Shown piece by piece: positions 16,358 to 25,996 of a DNA stretch of 64,000 bases. The stretch covers positions 186,001-250,000 of the forward strand of contig NZ_JAQKQJ010000018.1 of assembly GCF_029109325.1 (NCBI RefSeq). The letters run 5' to 3'. Origin of the DNA: Nodosilinea sp. PGN35 (GTDB lineage Bacteria; Cyanobacteriota; Cyanobacteriia; Phormidesmidales; Phormidesmidaceae). Positions within the stretch are counted from its first letter, which is position 1, and every line of letters starts with the position of its first letter. Below the pieces are notes generated by a model. It was given only the letters and a program-made list of their open reading frames with translations. It was not told the DNA's origin and did no database searches. The translations under genes and the position numbers were made by a program.

Positions 16358-17179
16358 ATGGCTAAAGTGCGCCTGGATGCTCTGCTGGTGGAGCGGGGGC
16401 TGTGTGAGTCGCGGCAGCAGGCCCAGCGGCTGATTCGGGCTGGGGAGGTGCAGGTGAACCACGCTGTGGTCGATAAACCGGGCACCGCCTTTGCTGAGGA
16501 TGTGGAGCTGCTGGTGAAGGCGCGATCGCCCTACGTGTCGCGCGGCGGCGAAAAGCTGGCCCAGGCCATAGCCGAGTTCTCGATCGCGATCGCCGGACGC
16601 ATTGCCCTCGATGGCGGCATATCGACCGGGGGCTTTACCGACTGTCTGCTGCAAGGGGGCGCGGCACAGGTCTACGGCATCGACGTGGGCTACGGCCAGG
16701 TGGCCTGGGCGCTGCGCCAGGATCCCCGCGTGGTGCTGCGGGAGCGCACCAACCTGCGCCACCTCACCCCGGAGCAGCTCTACAGCGAGGATGACCCTCG
16801 CCCGGATCTAGGCGTAATGGATGTGTCGTTTATCTCGCTGACCAAGGTGCTGCCCGCCTTTTGGGCGCTGCTGGTGCCGCCGCGAGAGGCGGTGCTGCTG
16901 GTGAAGCCCCAGTTTGAGGTGGGGCGCGATCGCATCGGCAAAAAGGGTGTCGTGCGCGACCCCGGCGATCAGGCGGATGCGATCGCCAGTGTGCTTGCCG
17001 CCGCCCAGGGCCTGGGCTGGGCCTACCGGGGGCTGACCTGGTCGCCCCTGCTGGGGCCAGCGGGCAACATTGAGTACCTGCTGTGGCTAAGTCAGGCCGA
17101 GGCCCTGCCCGCTGGGCCTGCCCCCTCGCTGGCTGACCTCAAAACCCTGGCCAGCAACGCCCGCCTCGCCCTGGGCTGA
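16358..17179 (+). CDS. tlyA: TlyA-family rRNA 2'-O-methyltransferase
   Basis: 273 residues. An S4 RNA-binding domain (RLDALLVERGLCESRQQAQRLIRAG) is followed by an FtsJ-type Rossmann methyltransferase: SRGGEKL, the SAM loop LDGGISTGGFTD, YGIDVGYGQVAW and LLVKPQFEVG. The family methylates cytidine 2'-OH in 16S and 23S rRNA. The SAM loop reads DGGIS rather than DVGAS, which I believe is common in cyanobacteria. The ATG at 16358 has an AGGAGG ribosome site that overlaps the stop of the TPR gene. Confidence 0.92.
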   Translation: MAKVRLDALLVERGLCESRQQAQRLIRAGEVQVNHAVVDKPGTAFAEDVELLVKARSPYVSRGGEKLAQAIAEFSIAIAGRIALDGGISTGGFTDCLLQGGAAQVYGIDVGYGQVAWALRQDPRVVLRERTNLRHLTPEQLYSEDDPRPDLGVMDVSFISLTKVLPAFWALLVPPREAVLLVKPQFEVGRDRIGKKGVVRDPGDQADAIASVLAAAQGLGWAYRGLTWSPLLGPAGNIEYLLWLSQAEALPAGPAPSLADLKTLASNARLALG

Positions 17180-17195
17180 ATGGCCCCCGGCTTAC

Positions 17196-18704
17196 CTAGC
17201 GGCTGTAGAGCTGGGTCATGGCGCGCAGGCGATCGCTCAGGGCGTTGGTGAGCAGGGCCGAGCTGCGGTAGCGCCAGCGCCAGTTGCCGTCGTTGTGGCT
17301 GGGGTCATTCATGCGCGATCGCCCGTCTAGGCCCAGCAGGTCTTGCAGGGGAATGATTGCCAGATCCGCCACCGAGGCCAGAGCGGTGCGAATCAGCAGC
17401 CAGTTGATGTCTTCGATCGCCTCGGGCGAACTGTAGCCAGCGTAGCGGGCGAGAAACTGCTTTTCGCTGTCGCTGGCCTGCTGCCACCAGCCGATCGCCG
17501 TGTCGTTGTCGTGGGTGCCGGGGTAAACCACGGTATTGCGGCTGTAGTTGTGGGGCAGGTAGGCGTTGTCGGGGTCGTTGCCAAAGGCAAACATCAAAAT
17601 TCGCATGCCGGGAAAGTCGAAGCGATCGCGCAGCGCCTCCACCTCGGGCGTGATGATGCCCAGATCTTCCGCCATGATGGGCAGAGTGCCCAGGGCCTCG
17701 CCCAGGGCGGTAAAGAACTTTTCGCCGGGGGCCTCAATCCATTCGCCGTTGATGGCGGTTTCTTCCCCCGCCGGTACCTGCCAGTAGGCCTCAAAGCCGC
17801 GAAAATGGTCAACCCGCACGATATCGACGTACTGAAGCGTCACCTGAAAGCGCTTAATCCACCAGGCGAAATCAGTTTTTTCGGCCTTTTCCCAGTTGTA
17901 GACCGGGTTGCCCCAGAGCTGGCCGGTTTCGCTGAAATAGTCGGGCGGCACCCCGGCGATAAAGGCGGGTTCAAAGGTGTTGGGGTCGAGCTTAAACAGG
18001 TCGGGGTCGGCCCACACATCGGAGCTGTTGTGGCACACGTAGATTGAGATATCGCCCACGATCTCGATGTCTCTGTCGTTGGCGTAGCGGCGCAGCTTCT
18101 GCCACTGCTCAAAGAACTTAAACTGCACAAACTGATGGTATTGAATCTGGGGTTTCAACGCCTCCCGCTGGGCCTGCAAGGCCTCGGGCTCGCGGCGGGC
18201 GATCGCTGGTTCCCAAAAATTCCAGCTCTTGCCGTCGTGGGCTTCTAGCAGGGCCATAAACAGCACAAAGTCGTCCAGCCAGGAGGCCTGTTCGGTACAG
18301 AACTGGTCGAACTCAGCCTGCTGCTCGGGCGATCGCCCGGCCAGAAAGCGCTCGTGGGCCTGCTTGAGAAACTGGGTTTTGTGGGCGATCACCCGGTCGA
18401 AATCGACCCGCTCGGGGTCAACGTCGGTCAGGGGCATCAGGTCGTCCTCTTCCAGCAGTCCCTCGGCGGCCAGCTGGTCGAGGTCGATCAGCAGCGGGTT
18501 GCCCGCAAAGGTGCTGAAGTTCATGATGTAGGGCGAGTGCTCGTAGCCCGTTGGCCCCAGGGGCAAAATCTGCCACAGCCGCTGCCCGCTTCTCGCCAAA
18601 AAATCGACAAAGGCGTAGGCGGCTGAGCCCAAATCGCCAATGCCGTAGCGGCTCGGAAACGAGGTGGGATGCAGTAAAACGCCACTGGCACGGTTAAAAC
18701 TCAT
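17196..18704 (-). CDS. malQ: 4-alpha-glucanotransferase (disproportionating enzyme)
   Basis: 502 residues of GH77. It transfers alpha-1,4-glucan segments and releases glucose during glycogen and maltodextrin turnover. The catalytic region shows VRVDHFRGFEAYW (nucleophile Asp), MAEDLGIITPEVEALRD (acid/base Glu) and PGTHDNDTAIGWW (stabilising Asp). The N-terminus (LLHPTSFPSRYGIGDLG) is typical. It is convergent with tlyA over 16 bases and divergent from the TreS-maltokinase gene. Confidence 0.96.
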   Translation of the reverse strand: MSFNRASGVLLHPTSFPSRYGIGDLGSAAYAFVDFLARSGQRLWQILPLGPTGYEHSPYIMNFSTFAGNPLLIDLDQLAAEGLLEEDDLMPLTDVDPERVDFDRVIAHKTQFLKQAHERFLAGRSPEQQAEFDQFCTEQASWLDDFVLFMALLEAHDGKSWNFWEPAIARREPEALQAQREALKPQIQYHQFVQFKFFEQWQKLRRYANDRDIEIVGDISIYVCHNSSDVWADPDLFKLDPNTFEPAFIAGVPPDYFSETGQLWGNPVYNWEKAEKTDFAWWIKRFQVTLQYVDIVRVDHFRGFEAYWQVPAGEETAINGEWIEAPGEKFFTALGEALGTLPIMAEDLGIITPEVEALRDRFDFPGMRILMFAFGNDPDNAYLPHNYSRNTVVYPGTHDNDTAIGWWQQASDSEKQFLARYAGYSSPEAIEDINWLLIRTALASVADLAIIPLQDLLGLDGRSRMNDPSHNDGNWRWRYRSSALLTNALSDRLRAMTQLYSR

Positions 18705-19196
18705 AGGAATTCGGCGATCGCTTGCAAAAGAATAGTAGTTCGGGCCGCCTCAAACAGCCGGTTCAACGGTATGGTGCCATACCGCCAGCAATGGTATTGC
18801 CAATGCTATTGATAGAGGCAAAAGTCTGCCCCGTGCATCCTCCTAAGGAGTGGTGAGGGGCGGCGCTCGCCTGAACCGGGATGTTTGCGGTGACAGTTGA
18901 GACGGGCCAGAGGCCCATCCCACACGAGAGACCGATCCCCGAGAAGATTGCCCCTCCAAACTTCAAAGGCCCCTGGAAAAAAGGCCCCTGGAAAAATCTT
19001 GTGTCTTGTGGGATGGCCGTCCCGGCTGTCCGCTTGCCGACAGGCCAGCCGCAGCACAAATGTCTGTCAACCCTATGAGGCTTGGAGAACTTAGTGTGGC
19101 GTAGATTGTCGCCACGGCCAGACTGGTTTGCTCTTACCTGAGGACGATGACGTCCGAGACCATTTCAGGTAACGTGGTGGCGGACATTGCGTGGGA
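18705..19196. other. Intergenic region between malQ and treS with repeats
   Basis: No gene is seen. The region holds a 16-base palindrome at 18768-18783 (arms GGTATGG and CCATACC), an imperfect inverted repeat with arms near 18912-18924 (GGCCCATCCCACA) and 19007-19018 (TGTGGGATGGCC), and a tandem 15-mer between those arms. Promoters for both divergent genes must lie here. Confidence 0.6.
18966..18995. repeat. Tandem 15-mer, two exact copies
   Basis: AAGGCCCCTGGAAAA occurs twice with no gap. It lies inside the loop of a larger imperfect inverted repeat upstream of the TreS-maltokinase gene. Confidence 0.75.
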
Positions 19197-22100
19197 ATGG
19201 AAAGGTTGATTTTGAAGAACGATCCCCTGTGGTTTAAGAATGCCATTATCTACGAAGTGCCGGTGCGGGCCTTTGCCGACAGCAACGGCGATGGCATCGG
19301 CGACTTTCGGGGCCTGACCGGCAAGCTCGACTATCTTCAAGACCTGGGCGTGACGGCCATTTGGCTGCTGCCCTTTTTCCCATCGCCCCTGCGCGATGAC
19401 GGCTACGACATCGCCGACTACGTGAATGTCAACCCCATCTACGGCACCTTAAACGATTTCAAAGAGCTGCTGCACCAGGCCCACCAGCGGGGTATTCGCG
19501 TCATTATTGAGCTGATCGTCAACCACACCTCGGATCAGCATCCCTGGTTTCAGCGGGCCAGACGGGCACCCAAGGGCAGTCCCGAGCGCGACTTCTACGT
19601 CTGGAGCGACACCTACGAAAAGTACCAGGAAGCGCGCATTATCTTCCAGGACTTTGAGACCTCCAACTGGACCTGGGATTCGGTGGCCAACGCCTACTTC
19701 TGGCACCGGTTTTACTCCCACCAGCCCGATCTCAACTACGACAACCCGGCGGTGCGCCAGGCGGTATTCGACGTGCTCGATTTCTGGCTGGAGATGGGGG
19801 TGGACGGGCTGCGCATGGATGCCGTGCCCTACCTGTACGAGCGCGAGGGCACCAACTGCGAAAACCTGCCCGAAACCCACGCCTTCCTCAAGCAGTTGCG
19901 CAAGCACGTCGATGAGAAGTTCCCCAACCGCATGCTGCTGGCCGAGGCCAACCAGTGGCCCGAAGATGCCGCCGCCTACTACGGCGACGGCGACGAGTGC
20001 CACATGAATTTCCACTTTCCGCTGATGCCGCGCCTGTTCATGGCCCTGCGCATGGAGGACAGCTTTCCGATCGCAGACATTCTCCAGCAGACGCCCGCCA
20101 TTCCCGACAACTGCCAGTGGGGCCTGTTTTTGCGCAACCACGACGAGCTGACCCTGGAGATGGTCACCGACGAAGACCGGGACTTTATGTACCGGGTCTA
20201 TGCCCAGGATCCTGAGATGCGGGTGAACCTGGGCATTCGGCGCAGGCTGGCCCCGCTGCTGGGCAACGATCGCCGCCAGATCGAGCTGCTCAACAGCCTG
20301 CTGCTGTCGCTGCCGGGCACCCCCGTGCTCTACTACGGCGACGAAATTGGCATGGGCGACAACGTCTACGTGGGCGATCGCAACGGGGTGCGCACCCCCA
20401 TGCAGTGGAACTTTGACCGCAACGCGGGCTTTAGCAGCGCCAGCCCCCAGCGGCTGTTTTTGCCCCTGATTGTCGATGCCGAGTACCACTACGCCACCCT
20501 CAACGTCGAGGCCCAGCGGGGTAACCCCAACTCGCTGCTCAACGCCATGAAGCGCCTGATTGCCATGCGCAAGCACTTTCAGGCCCTGGGCAGCGGCGAC
20601 TTTCAGCTGCTGCACCCCGAGAACCGCAAGGTGCTGGCCTTTACCCGCACCTACAAAGACGAGCAAATTCTGGTGGTGGCCAACCTGTCGCGCTTTGTGC
20701 AGACCGTCGAGCTAGAGCTGGGGGCGCTCAAGGGGTGCACCCCGGTCGAGATTTTTGGCCGCACCGAGTTTCCGCCCATTGACGAGCTGCCCTACTTCCT
20801 GAGCATCGGCCCCTACGCGGTCTACTGGTTTACCCTCAAGCCCCAGGCCGCGCCCCTGCCGACGGCCAAGCCCCAGGCCGAACTGCCCACGCTGGCTCTG
20901 GCCGGTGCCTGGCCCCAGGCGTTTTCTCAGCTTCAGTCGGCCCAGACCCGCAGCTTTACCCTCGGCCTAGAAAGCCTGCTGCCCCAGTACCTCGCCAGCC
21001 ACCAGTGGTTTGGCGGGCGCACGCGCACGGTGCAGGCGGCGCGCATCGTTGAGGCGATCGCCCTCCCCTACGGCACTGGCCACGCGCAGATGGTAGATCT
21101 GCACGTGGACTACATTCAGGGCAGCCCCCAGACCTACGTGCTGTTTTTGGCGGTGGCTGAGGGTGAGCAGGCGCTTCAGCTGCTGGCCGAGGCACCGCAG
21201 TCGGTGGTAGCCCGGCTGAAGCTGGCAAATCGCGACAGTGTGGCGGTGCTGTTTGATGCGATCGCCGACAAGCCATTTTTAACCGCCCTACTCGAGGGCA
21301 TTGGCCAAAACCGGGTTTACGAGAATGCCGCCGGTAAGCTGGTGGCCACCACCACCCCCCTATTTGCCGAGCTGAGCCATCGCGAATCGGGCACCTCCAT
21401 CAGCGATGACACCGGCAGTGAGGGCATGCCCTTTGAGCCCGCGCTGCTGAAAGGCTCCCACAACAACACCTCCATTGCCTACGCCCGCATGGGCAGCGTC
21501 GCCGCCCAAAATCGCCTGATTCTCAAGCTGTTTCAAAAAGTTGAGGAAGGGCAGCACCCCGACCTGGAAGTGCGTCGCTTCTTAGACAAGCACCAGCACT
21601 TTACCAACATTCCCTCCATTGCCGGAGCCCTGACCTACCACCGCCCAGCGGCGGAACCCATCACCATTGGCCTGCTGCAAGAGTTCATTCCCGACACCCG
21701 CAGCGCCTGGGACTACACCCTCGACCACCTGCGCGACTACTTTGACCTGGTGGTGATGGATCAGTCCGATATTACTGAAGCGCCTATGCCCGAGGGCTCC
21801 CCCCTGGAGATGCGGCCCGAGATTGCCAGCGCCGCCGGGGCCGAGGAAGATGTTTTCTTCCCGCTGCCCTACTGTCCGATGCCCTCCGTCGCCTCTGAGA
21901 TCCCGGCCTGCAAGGCGATCAACAGCTACCTGGCCAACATGCATCTGCTGGGGCAGCGCACCGCCGAACTCCACGTCGCCCTGGCGGTGGATGCCGACAC
22001 CCCGGCCTTTGCCCCCGAGCCCTTTACCTCGCTCTACCAGCGATCGATCTACCAGCACAGCCGCAACCTGACCGGGCAGGTGTTTCTACTGCTAAAAAAT

Positions 22101-22691
22101 CGGCTGAACACGCTGTCTCCAGAGGCGCGATCGCTGGCCAACGTTGTGCTGAACCAGCACGATGCCTGCCTGAAGCGGTTTCAGCTGGTTTTGAACCACA
22201 AAATTACGGCCCTGCGCCTGCGCTGCCACGGCGACTATCACCTGGAGCAGGTGCTGTACACGGGCAAAGACTTTTTTATCATCGACTTTGAAGGCGACCC
22301 GGCCCGCAGCCTCAACGAGCGCCGCATGAAGCGATCGCCCCTGCGAGACGTAGCCGGAATGCTGCAATCGTTTTACTACGCCGTCAACACCGCCCTCGAC
22401 AGTGAGATAGAGAGCGGCATGAGTCAGCCCGACCAGCGGCATAAAATGGAGCAGTGGGCCGAATTTTGGTACCGCTGGGTGAGCACCACCTTTGTCAAAG
22501 CCTACCTGGCCACGGCCTCGCGGGACAGCTTTTTGCCCCAGACTCCCCAGGAGCTAGAGGTGCTGCTCAACAACTATCTCATTGAGCAGGCCATCCAGGA
22601 CCTAGGCCAGCAGCTCACCCATCAGTCCGCCCACATCACCATTCCCCTGCGCCGCATTCTCTACCTCTTGGCCATCGATGTGGATAGCTAA
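19197..22691 (+). CDS. treS: Trehalose synthase-maltokinase fusion
   Basis: About 1164 residues. Residues of about 10-560 are a GH13 trehalose synthase (maltose-trehalose interconversion): YEVPVRAFADSNGDGIGDF, the nucleophile in GLRMDAVPYL, the acid/base in LLAEANQW and the transition-state Asp in RNHDELT. The C-terminal 500 residues are a maltokinase/Pep2 domain with HQWFGGRTRT, CHGDYHLEQVLYTG and IIDFEGDP (kinase catalytic and metal sites), which phosphorylates maltose to maltose 1-phosphate. The ATG at 19197 is used; an in-frame GTG lies six bases upstream. The usual next enzyme, GlgE, is not in the window. Confidence 0.93.
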   Translation: MERLILKNDPLWFKNAIIYEVPVRAFADSNGDGIGDFRGLTGKLDYLQDLGVTAIWLLPFFPSPLRDDGYDIADYVNVNPIYGTLNDFKELLHQAHQRGIRVIIELIVNHTSDQHPWFQRARRAPKGSPERDFYVWSDTYEKYQEARIIFQDFETSNWTWDSVANAYFWHRFYSHQPDLNYDNPAVRQAVFDVLDFWLEMGVDGLRMDAVPYLYEREGTNCENLPETHAFLKQLRKHVDEKFPNRMLLAEANQWPEDAAAYYGDGDECHMNFHFPLMPRLFMALRMEDSFPIADILQQTPAIPDNCQWGLFLRNHDELTLEMVTDEDRDFMYRVYAQDPEMRVNLGIRRRLAPLLGNDRRQIELLNSLLLSLPGTPVLYYGDEIGMGDNVYVGDRNGVRTPMQWNFDRNAGFSSASPQRLFLPLIVDAEYHYATLNVEAQRGNPNSLLNAMKRLIAMRKHFQALGSGDFQLLHPENRKVLAFTRTYKDEQILVVANLSRFVQTVELELGALKGCTPVEIFGRTEFPPIDELPYFLSIGPYAVYWFTLKPQAAPLPTAKPQAELPTLALAGAWPQAFSQLQSAQTRSFTLGLESLLPQYLASHQWFGGRTRTVQAARIVEAIALPYGTGHAQMVDLHVDYIQGSPQTYVLFLAVAEGEQALQLLAEAPQSVVARLKLANRDSVAVLFDAIADKPFLTALLEGIGQNRVYENAAGKLVATTTPLFAELSHRESGTSISDDTGSEGMPFEPALLKGSHNNTSIAYARMGSVAAQNRLILKLFQKVEEGQHPDLEVRRFLDKHQHFTNIPSIAGALTYHRPAAEPITIGLLQEFIPDTRSAWDYTLDHLRDYFDLVVMDQSDITEAPMPEGSPLEMRPEIASAAGAEEDVFFPLPYCPMPSVASEIPACKAINSYLANMHLLGQRTAELHVALAVDADTPAFAPEPFTSLYQRSIYQHSRNLTGQVFLLLKNRLNTLSPEARSLANVVLNQHDACLKRFQLVLNHKITALRLRCHGDYHLEQVLYTGKDFFIIDFEGDPARSLNERRMKRSPLRDVAGMLQSFYYAVNTALDSEIESGMSQPDQRHKMEQWAEFWYRWVSTTFVKAYLATASRDSFLPQTPQELEVLLNNYLIEQAIQDLGQQLTHQSAHITIPLRRILYLLAIDVDS

Positions 22692-22730
22692 CGTGACAGA
22701 ATGCCTCTGGGCGCTACAGCCAGCCTGGTG

Positions 22731-22794
22731 AGGACAATTTTTCTAGGAACGTTCAAATGTTTGAACGTTCAAGCGTTTTTAGAGAAACTGTCCT
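22731..22794. repeat. Nested palindromic repeat, copy 1
   Basis: The inner dyad has 11-base arms GAACGTTCAAA and TTTGAACGTTC around TG (22747-22770). The outer arms AGGACAATTTTTCT and AGAGAAACTGTCCT also pair with two mismatches. A related palindrome lies at 28104-28125. It is placed between the convergent treS and MocR genes, and a T5 run follows the inner dyad, so it may also terminate transcription. Confidence 0.75.
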
Positions 22795-22846
22795 AACTAT
22801 CCCATCCAGTGCAATATACGGCTGGAGCCCGCCTGACGCCGCCGCC

Positions 22847-24325
22847 CTAGCTAACCCCATCCCTGCGGAGCAGCTGTTCGGCCAGCTGCTTTTTGGCCAA
22901 CAGCCCCAGGGTTTGCATCGCCTGTTCCACCGGCTCTGCCCAGGGCACCGCTGTGTTCAGCCGCAGACAGTTGCCGTAGCACTGGCCCGAGGCCGAGAAC
23001 ATGACGCCGGGAGCGATCGCAATCCCCTGCCCCAGCGCCTCTTGATACAACCGCATTGAGTCAAAGCCCTCGGGCATTTCCAGCCACAGCACATGGCCTC
23101 CGGCAGGGCGCGTTACGCAGGTTTCGGCGGGGAAATAGGCGCGAATCGCCTGCTGCATACGCACCATTTGGTCTTGGTAGATGCGGCGCAGGTGGCGCAG
23201 GTGGCGATCGTAACCGCCATTGGCTAAAAAGGCCGCCACCGTCAGCTGGGGAGCGATCGCCGTGTTCTGATTGAGGATCGACTTCATGCGCGCGATCTTG
23301 CTGTGGTATCGGCCCCCCGTGCACCAGCCCACCCGCAGCCCCGGCGACAGGGTTTTGCTCACCGAAGCGCAGTAAAGCACCCGGTTTTCGCTATCAAAGG
23401 CTTTGATCGCCTTGGGGCGAGTTCCCTCAAAGCAGAGATCGCCGTAGACATCGTCTTCAATCAGCGGCGTGTCGTACTGATTGAGCAGATCGACCAGGCG
23501 CTTTTTCTGGCGGTCATCCATGCAGCTGCCCAGGGGGTTACTGAAATTCGACACCAGCAGCACCACTTTGACATTGCCGGTTTGCAGCGCTTCTTCGAGG
23601 TGGGGCAGACTAATGCCGTCGCGGGGATGGGTGGGCAGGGTCAGCGCCTTGAGCCCGAGGCATTTCAGCGCCTCTAGCACGGCGAAGTAGGTGGGCGACT
23701 CGATCGCCACGGTATCGCCCGGCTGGGTCAGCGCTTGCAGGCAGAAATAAATTGCCTCGTTGGCCCCGTTGGTAATCACCATCTGGTCAGGGTGCACCGA
23801 GCAGCCCGCGTCGAGCATACGCTTGGCAAACTCGGCCCGCAGCTCGGGGCAGCCCAGGGGCGTGCCGTAGGAGTGGGCCGCATGGGTGTTGTCTCGCAGC
23901 ACCTTGCCCATTAGCCGATTGAGCTGGGCGAGGGGCAGGTGTTCTAGGGCTGGCAGCGCCGCCCCCAGCTGAATCAGCTCCGGATCGCGCATCAGGCTGA
24001 TCACCTCAAAGGCCAGGGAGATATCAATGTCGGTGGCCTGTCGGGGGGGCGCGGTGGCGGCGGGCTCCTGGGGCAGTTGCAGGGATGTCTGTTTGACGTA
24101 GTAGCCCGACTGAGGCCGCACCACAATTAGGCCCCGGTCTTCGAGCAGACGGTAGGCTTCCATCACCGTAGAGGTGCTGACCGACAGCTGGGCTCGCAGC
24201 TTGCGTACCGAGGGCAGGCGATCGCCCGGCTTGAGAGTGCCCTCGGTAATCAGCCGCTGGAGGCGATCGGCTACTTGTTCGTAAAGAACTTGGTGCGTGG
24301 CGAGGGGGATGGGGGAGAGGGGCAT
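22847..24325 (-). CDS. MocR/PdxR-type GntR-aminotransferase regulator
   Basis: 492 residues. An N-terminal GntR winged helix (YEQVADRLQRLITEGTLKPGDRLPSVRKL, then STSTVMEAYRLLEDRGLI) is fused to a class I aminotransferase fold. The PLP lysine lies in CASVSKTLSPGLRVGW, and the cofactor sites NGANEAIYF and LIEDDVYGDLCF are present. MocR proteins use PLP or its adducts as a sensor. The ATG at 24325 is preferred because the extra upstream frame is low-complexity Leu/Pro/Ser. No pdx gene is adjacent, so the target is unknown. Confidence 0.9.
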   Translation of the reverse strand: MPLSPIPLATHQVLYEQVADRLQRLITEGTLKPGDRLPSVRKLRAQLSVSTSTVMEAYRLLEDRGLIVVRPQSGYYVKQTSLQLPQEPAATAPPRQATDIDISLAFEVISLMRDPELIQLGAALPALEHLPLAQLNRLMGKVLRDNTHAAHSYGTPLGCPELRAEFAKRMLDAGCSVHPDQMVITNGANEAIYFCLQALTQPGDTVAIESPTYFAVLEALKCLGLKALTLPTHPRDGISLPHLEEALQTGNVKVVLLVSNFSNPLGSCMDDRQKKRLVDLLNQYDTPLIEDDVYGDLCFEGTRPKAIKAFDSENRVLYCASVSKTLSPGLRVGWCTGGRYHSKIARMKSILNQNTAIAPQLTVAAFLANGGYDRHLRHLRRIYQDQMVRMQQAIRAYFPAETCVTRPAGGHVLWLEMPEGFDSMRLYQEALGQGIAIAPGVMFSASGQCYGNCLRLNTAVPWAEPVEQAMQTLGLLAKKQLAEQLLRRDGVS

Positions 24326-24400
24326 GGGAGTGAGGGTGAGGGAGTGGAGGGTGAGGGAGATGGGGAGGATGGGGGGAGTTTTGAATTTTGAATTCTTAAG
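24326..24400. repeat. Purine-rich low-complexity leader of MocR gene
   Basis: The plus strand here is a run of GGGAG, GGGTGAG and GGGGAT words followed by TTTTGAATTTTGAATTC. The same kind of sequence, on the other strand, closes the window at about 63957-64000, and the TTTTGAATT words recur after glgP. It looks like a dispersed low-complexity element. Confidence 0.5.
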
Positions 24401-24609
24401 GGGGGGGAGCACGCGATCCCTACGAGGAGTTGCAGAGGAACAGTTTTGGGGTGGTGCGACCAGAACAGTTGTTGAAAATCAAACTGTTACCAAGACAATT
24501 TACGCCAACTGCCTCTGTTCGGCTAGGGGGCAGATCGAAGAAACTTCAGCTATGCCGAATCGATTCGCGCTGTTCCCGTTGGCAAATGCCTGTTTTAGAG
24601 GACAGCTCC

Positions 24610-24924
24610 ATGAAACCCAATAGTTTGTACGCTCAGCTAGAACTGATTCAAGAACCGCTCGAGGATGCGGCGCAGACCGACTATTCTGTCGCTCGGGTCT
24701 GGGCTGTGGTGAAGCGGCGTCTGCGCCCGCTGGGTAGTGCCCTGCTGAGCTACCTGTGCGGTTCTACCGATCTGCGTGTGACGGTGCAGCATTCTGGCCA
24801 CCCGTCGGCCTGGGGCGATGGCAAGACTCTGTTTGTGGTCTACGACCCGGTGAGTCAGCAGCGCCATACGTTCAGCTCTGAGCAAGAGCTGCGGGTGTGG
24901 ATTGACCAGCGCTACTATCGGTAG
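24610..24924 (+). CDS. Small conserved hypothetical protein
   Basis: 104 residues, ATG at 24610. It is basic in the middle (VVKRRLRPLG) and ends with a typical cyanobacterial pattern: FVVYDPVSQQRHTFSSEQELRVWIDQRYYR. I do not know its function. It is divergent from the MocR gene with about 280 bases between starts. Confidence 0.75.
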   Translation: MKPNSLYAQLELIQEPLEDAAQTDYSVARVWAVVKRRLRPLGSALLSYLCGSTDLRVTVQHSGHPSAWGDGKTLFVVYDPVSQQRHTFSSEQELRVWIDQRYYR

Positions 24925-25146
24925 CGAAACCCGTCGTTGAGGTCGGTGGGGTGGATGGCCCTGTCTGTCCCCAGAACGGGCGGCTGGGCTGCTCAAAGGA
25001 GGCCGGTGCGGAGTTTGCAGTGACTACATAGATCTGTAAACTTTGCTTGACGACTCGGCAGATATGCGGAGTTGACCACGGCGATGAGTAGGCTGGGGTT
25101 GAGAATTTTCTCGGCAGCCCGCTGTTCTCATTGCCAGGAAGCCACC

Positions 25147-25971
25147 ATGCTAGAGCTACTTCGGAGTGTATTTGGTCTCTATTGGCCAAAGTTGACCTGG
25201 AAACTGTACTACTGGTTTTCTAACCCCAAAAAGGTGACGCTGGCGCTGCTGGTGGTTGCGGTGGTGGCGATGGTGGCCAGTAAGCCTAAATACCGACGGC
25301 GCATGGTCTCTGCCAGTGTGGCGCTGTTGGTTGCCTACTGGTTTGTGCTATCGCCGCTGTTTGCGGTGCCAGCGACTGCTCTGCTGACCAGCTTTGTGCC
25401 GCCCGACACAGGGGAGTCTGCCGATGCCATTGTGGTGCTGGCGCGCACTGGCTGGATTCAGGGCGATCGCTACGACACGGCTGTAGATATGGTGGCCGAG
25501 GGGCGATCGTCCAATCTGCTGATTATGGGACGCTCCCAGGGAGGGACGGTGCTCAAAGCCCTGGACGAGCGCAACCTCTCACCCAACCTGATGCTCAGCG
25601 CTGTCTGTGTCAGAACCACTAAGCAAGAGGCCGAGTCCGCCGCTGCTGCCCTGGGGGCAAAGGGATTAAACCGCGTGATTTTAATTACCGATACCCCCCA
25701 CATGCTGCGGGCCTGGCTTACGTTTAAGGGGTTGGGATTTTCTGTCATTCCCCACATTGAGCCGCTGCCGACTGAGGTGGACAGTGGGGAGCGATCGCTG
25801 CTCGCCATTCGCGAGTATTTGGGCCTGGTGAGCTATGCTGGCCTCGGGCGTTTTCAAGGGGAGTCGCCCCAGACTCTGCCCGCCGTGGCCCGCGAGGTGG
25901 CTAAGGACTTTCCCGCCGATCGCTGTTTTATGACCGCTGAGCAGCTGCGGCAGGCGTTTATGCTGAGTTGA
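25147..25971 (+). CDS. YdcF/DUF218-like membrane protein
   Basis: 274 residues. Two hydrophobic segments (about 30-48 and 58-78) anchor it. The DUF218 domain follows: ADAIVVLARTGWIQGDRYDTAVDMVAEGRSSNLLIMG, then a helical part with the conserved acidic motif (TTKQEAESAAAAL) and VILITDTPHMLRAWLTF. Relatives such as ElyC and SanA affect envelope integrity. The ATG at 25147 follows an AGGAAG ribosome site. The domain start replaces the usual LGGG with VVLAR, a divergent feature. Confidence 0.8.
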   Translation: MLELLRSVFGLYWPKLTWKLYYWFSNPKKVTLALLVVAVVAMVASKPKYRRRMVSASVALLVAYWFVLSPLFAVPATALLTSFVPPDTGESADAIVVLARTGWIQGDRYDTAVDMVAEGRSSNLLIMGRSQGGTVLKALDERNLSPNLMLSAVCVRTTKQEAESAAAALGAKGLNRVILITDTPHMLRAWLTFKGLGFSVIPHIEPLPTEVDSGERSLLAIREYLGLVSYAGLGRFQGESPQTLPAVAREVAKDFPADRCFMTAEQLRQAFMLS

Positions 25972-25996
25972 TGAATTTACAAGCAGGGTGTCGCCC

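Noticed and set aside
19449..20666. 405-residue reading frame antisense to treS
   Set aside because: GC-rich third positions of treS create long antisense frames; it shows no domain and the forward gene is certain.
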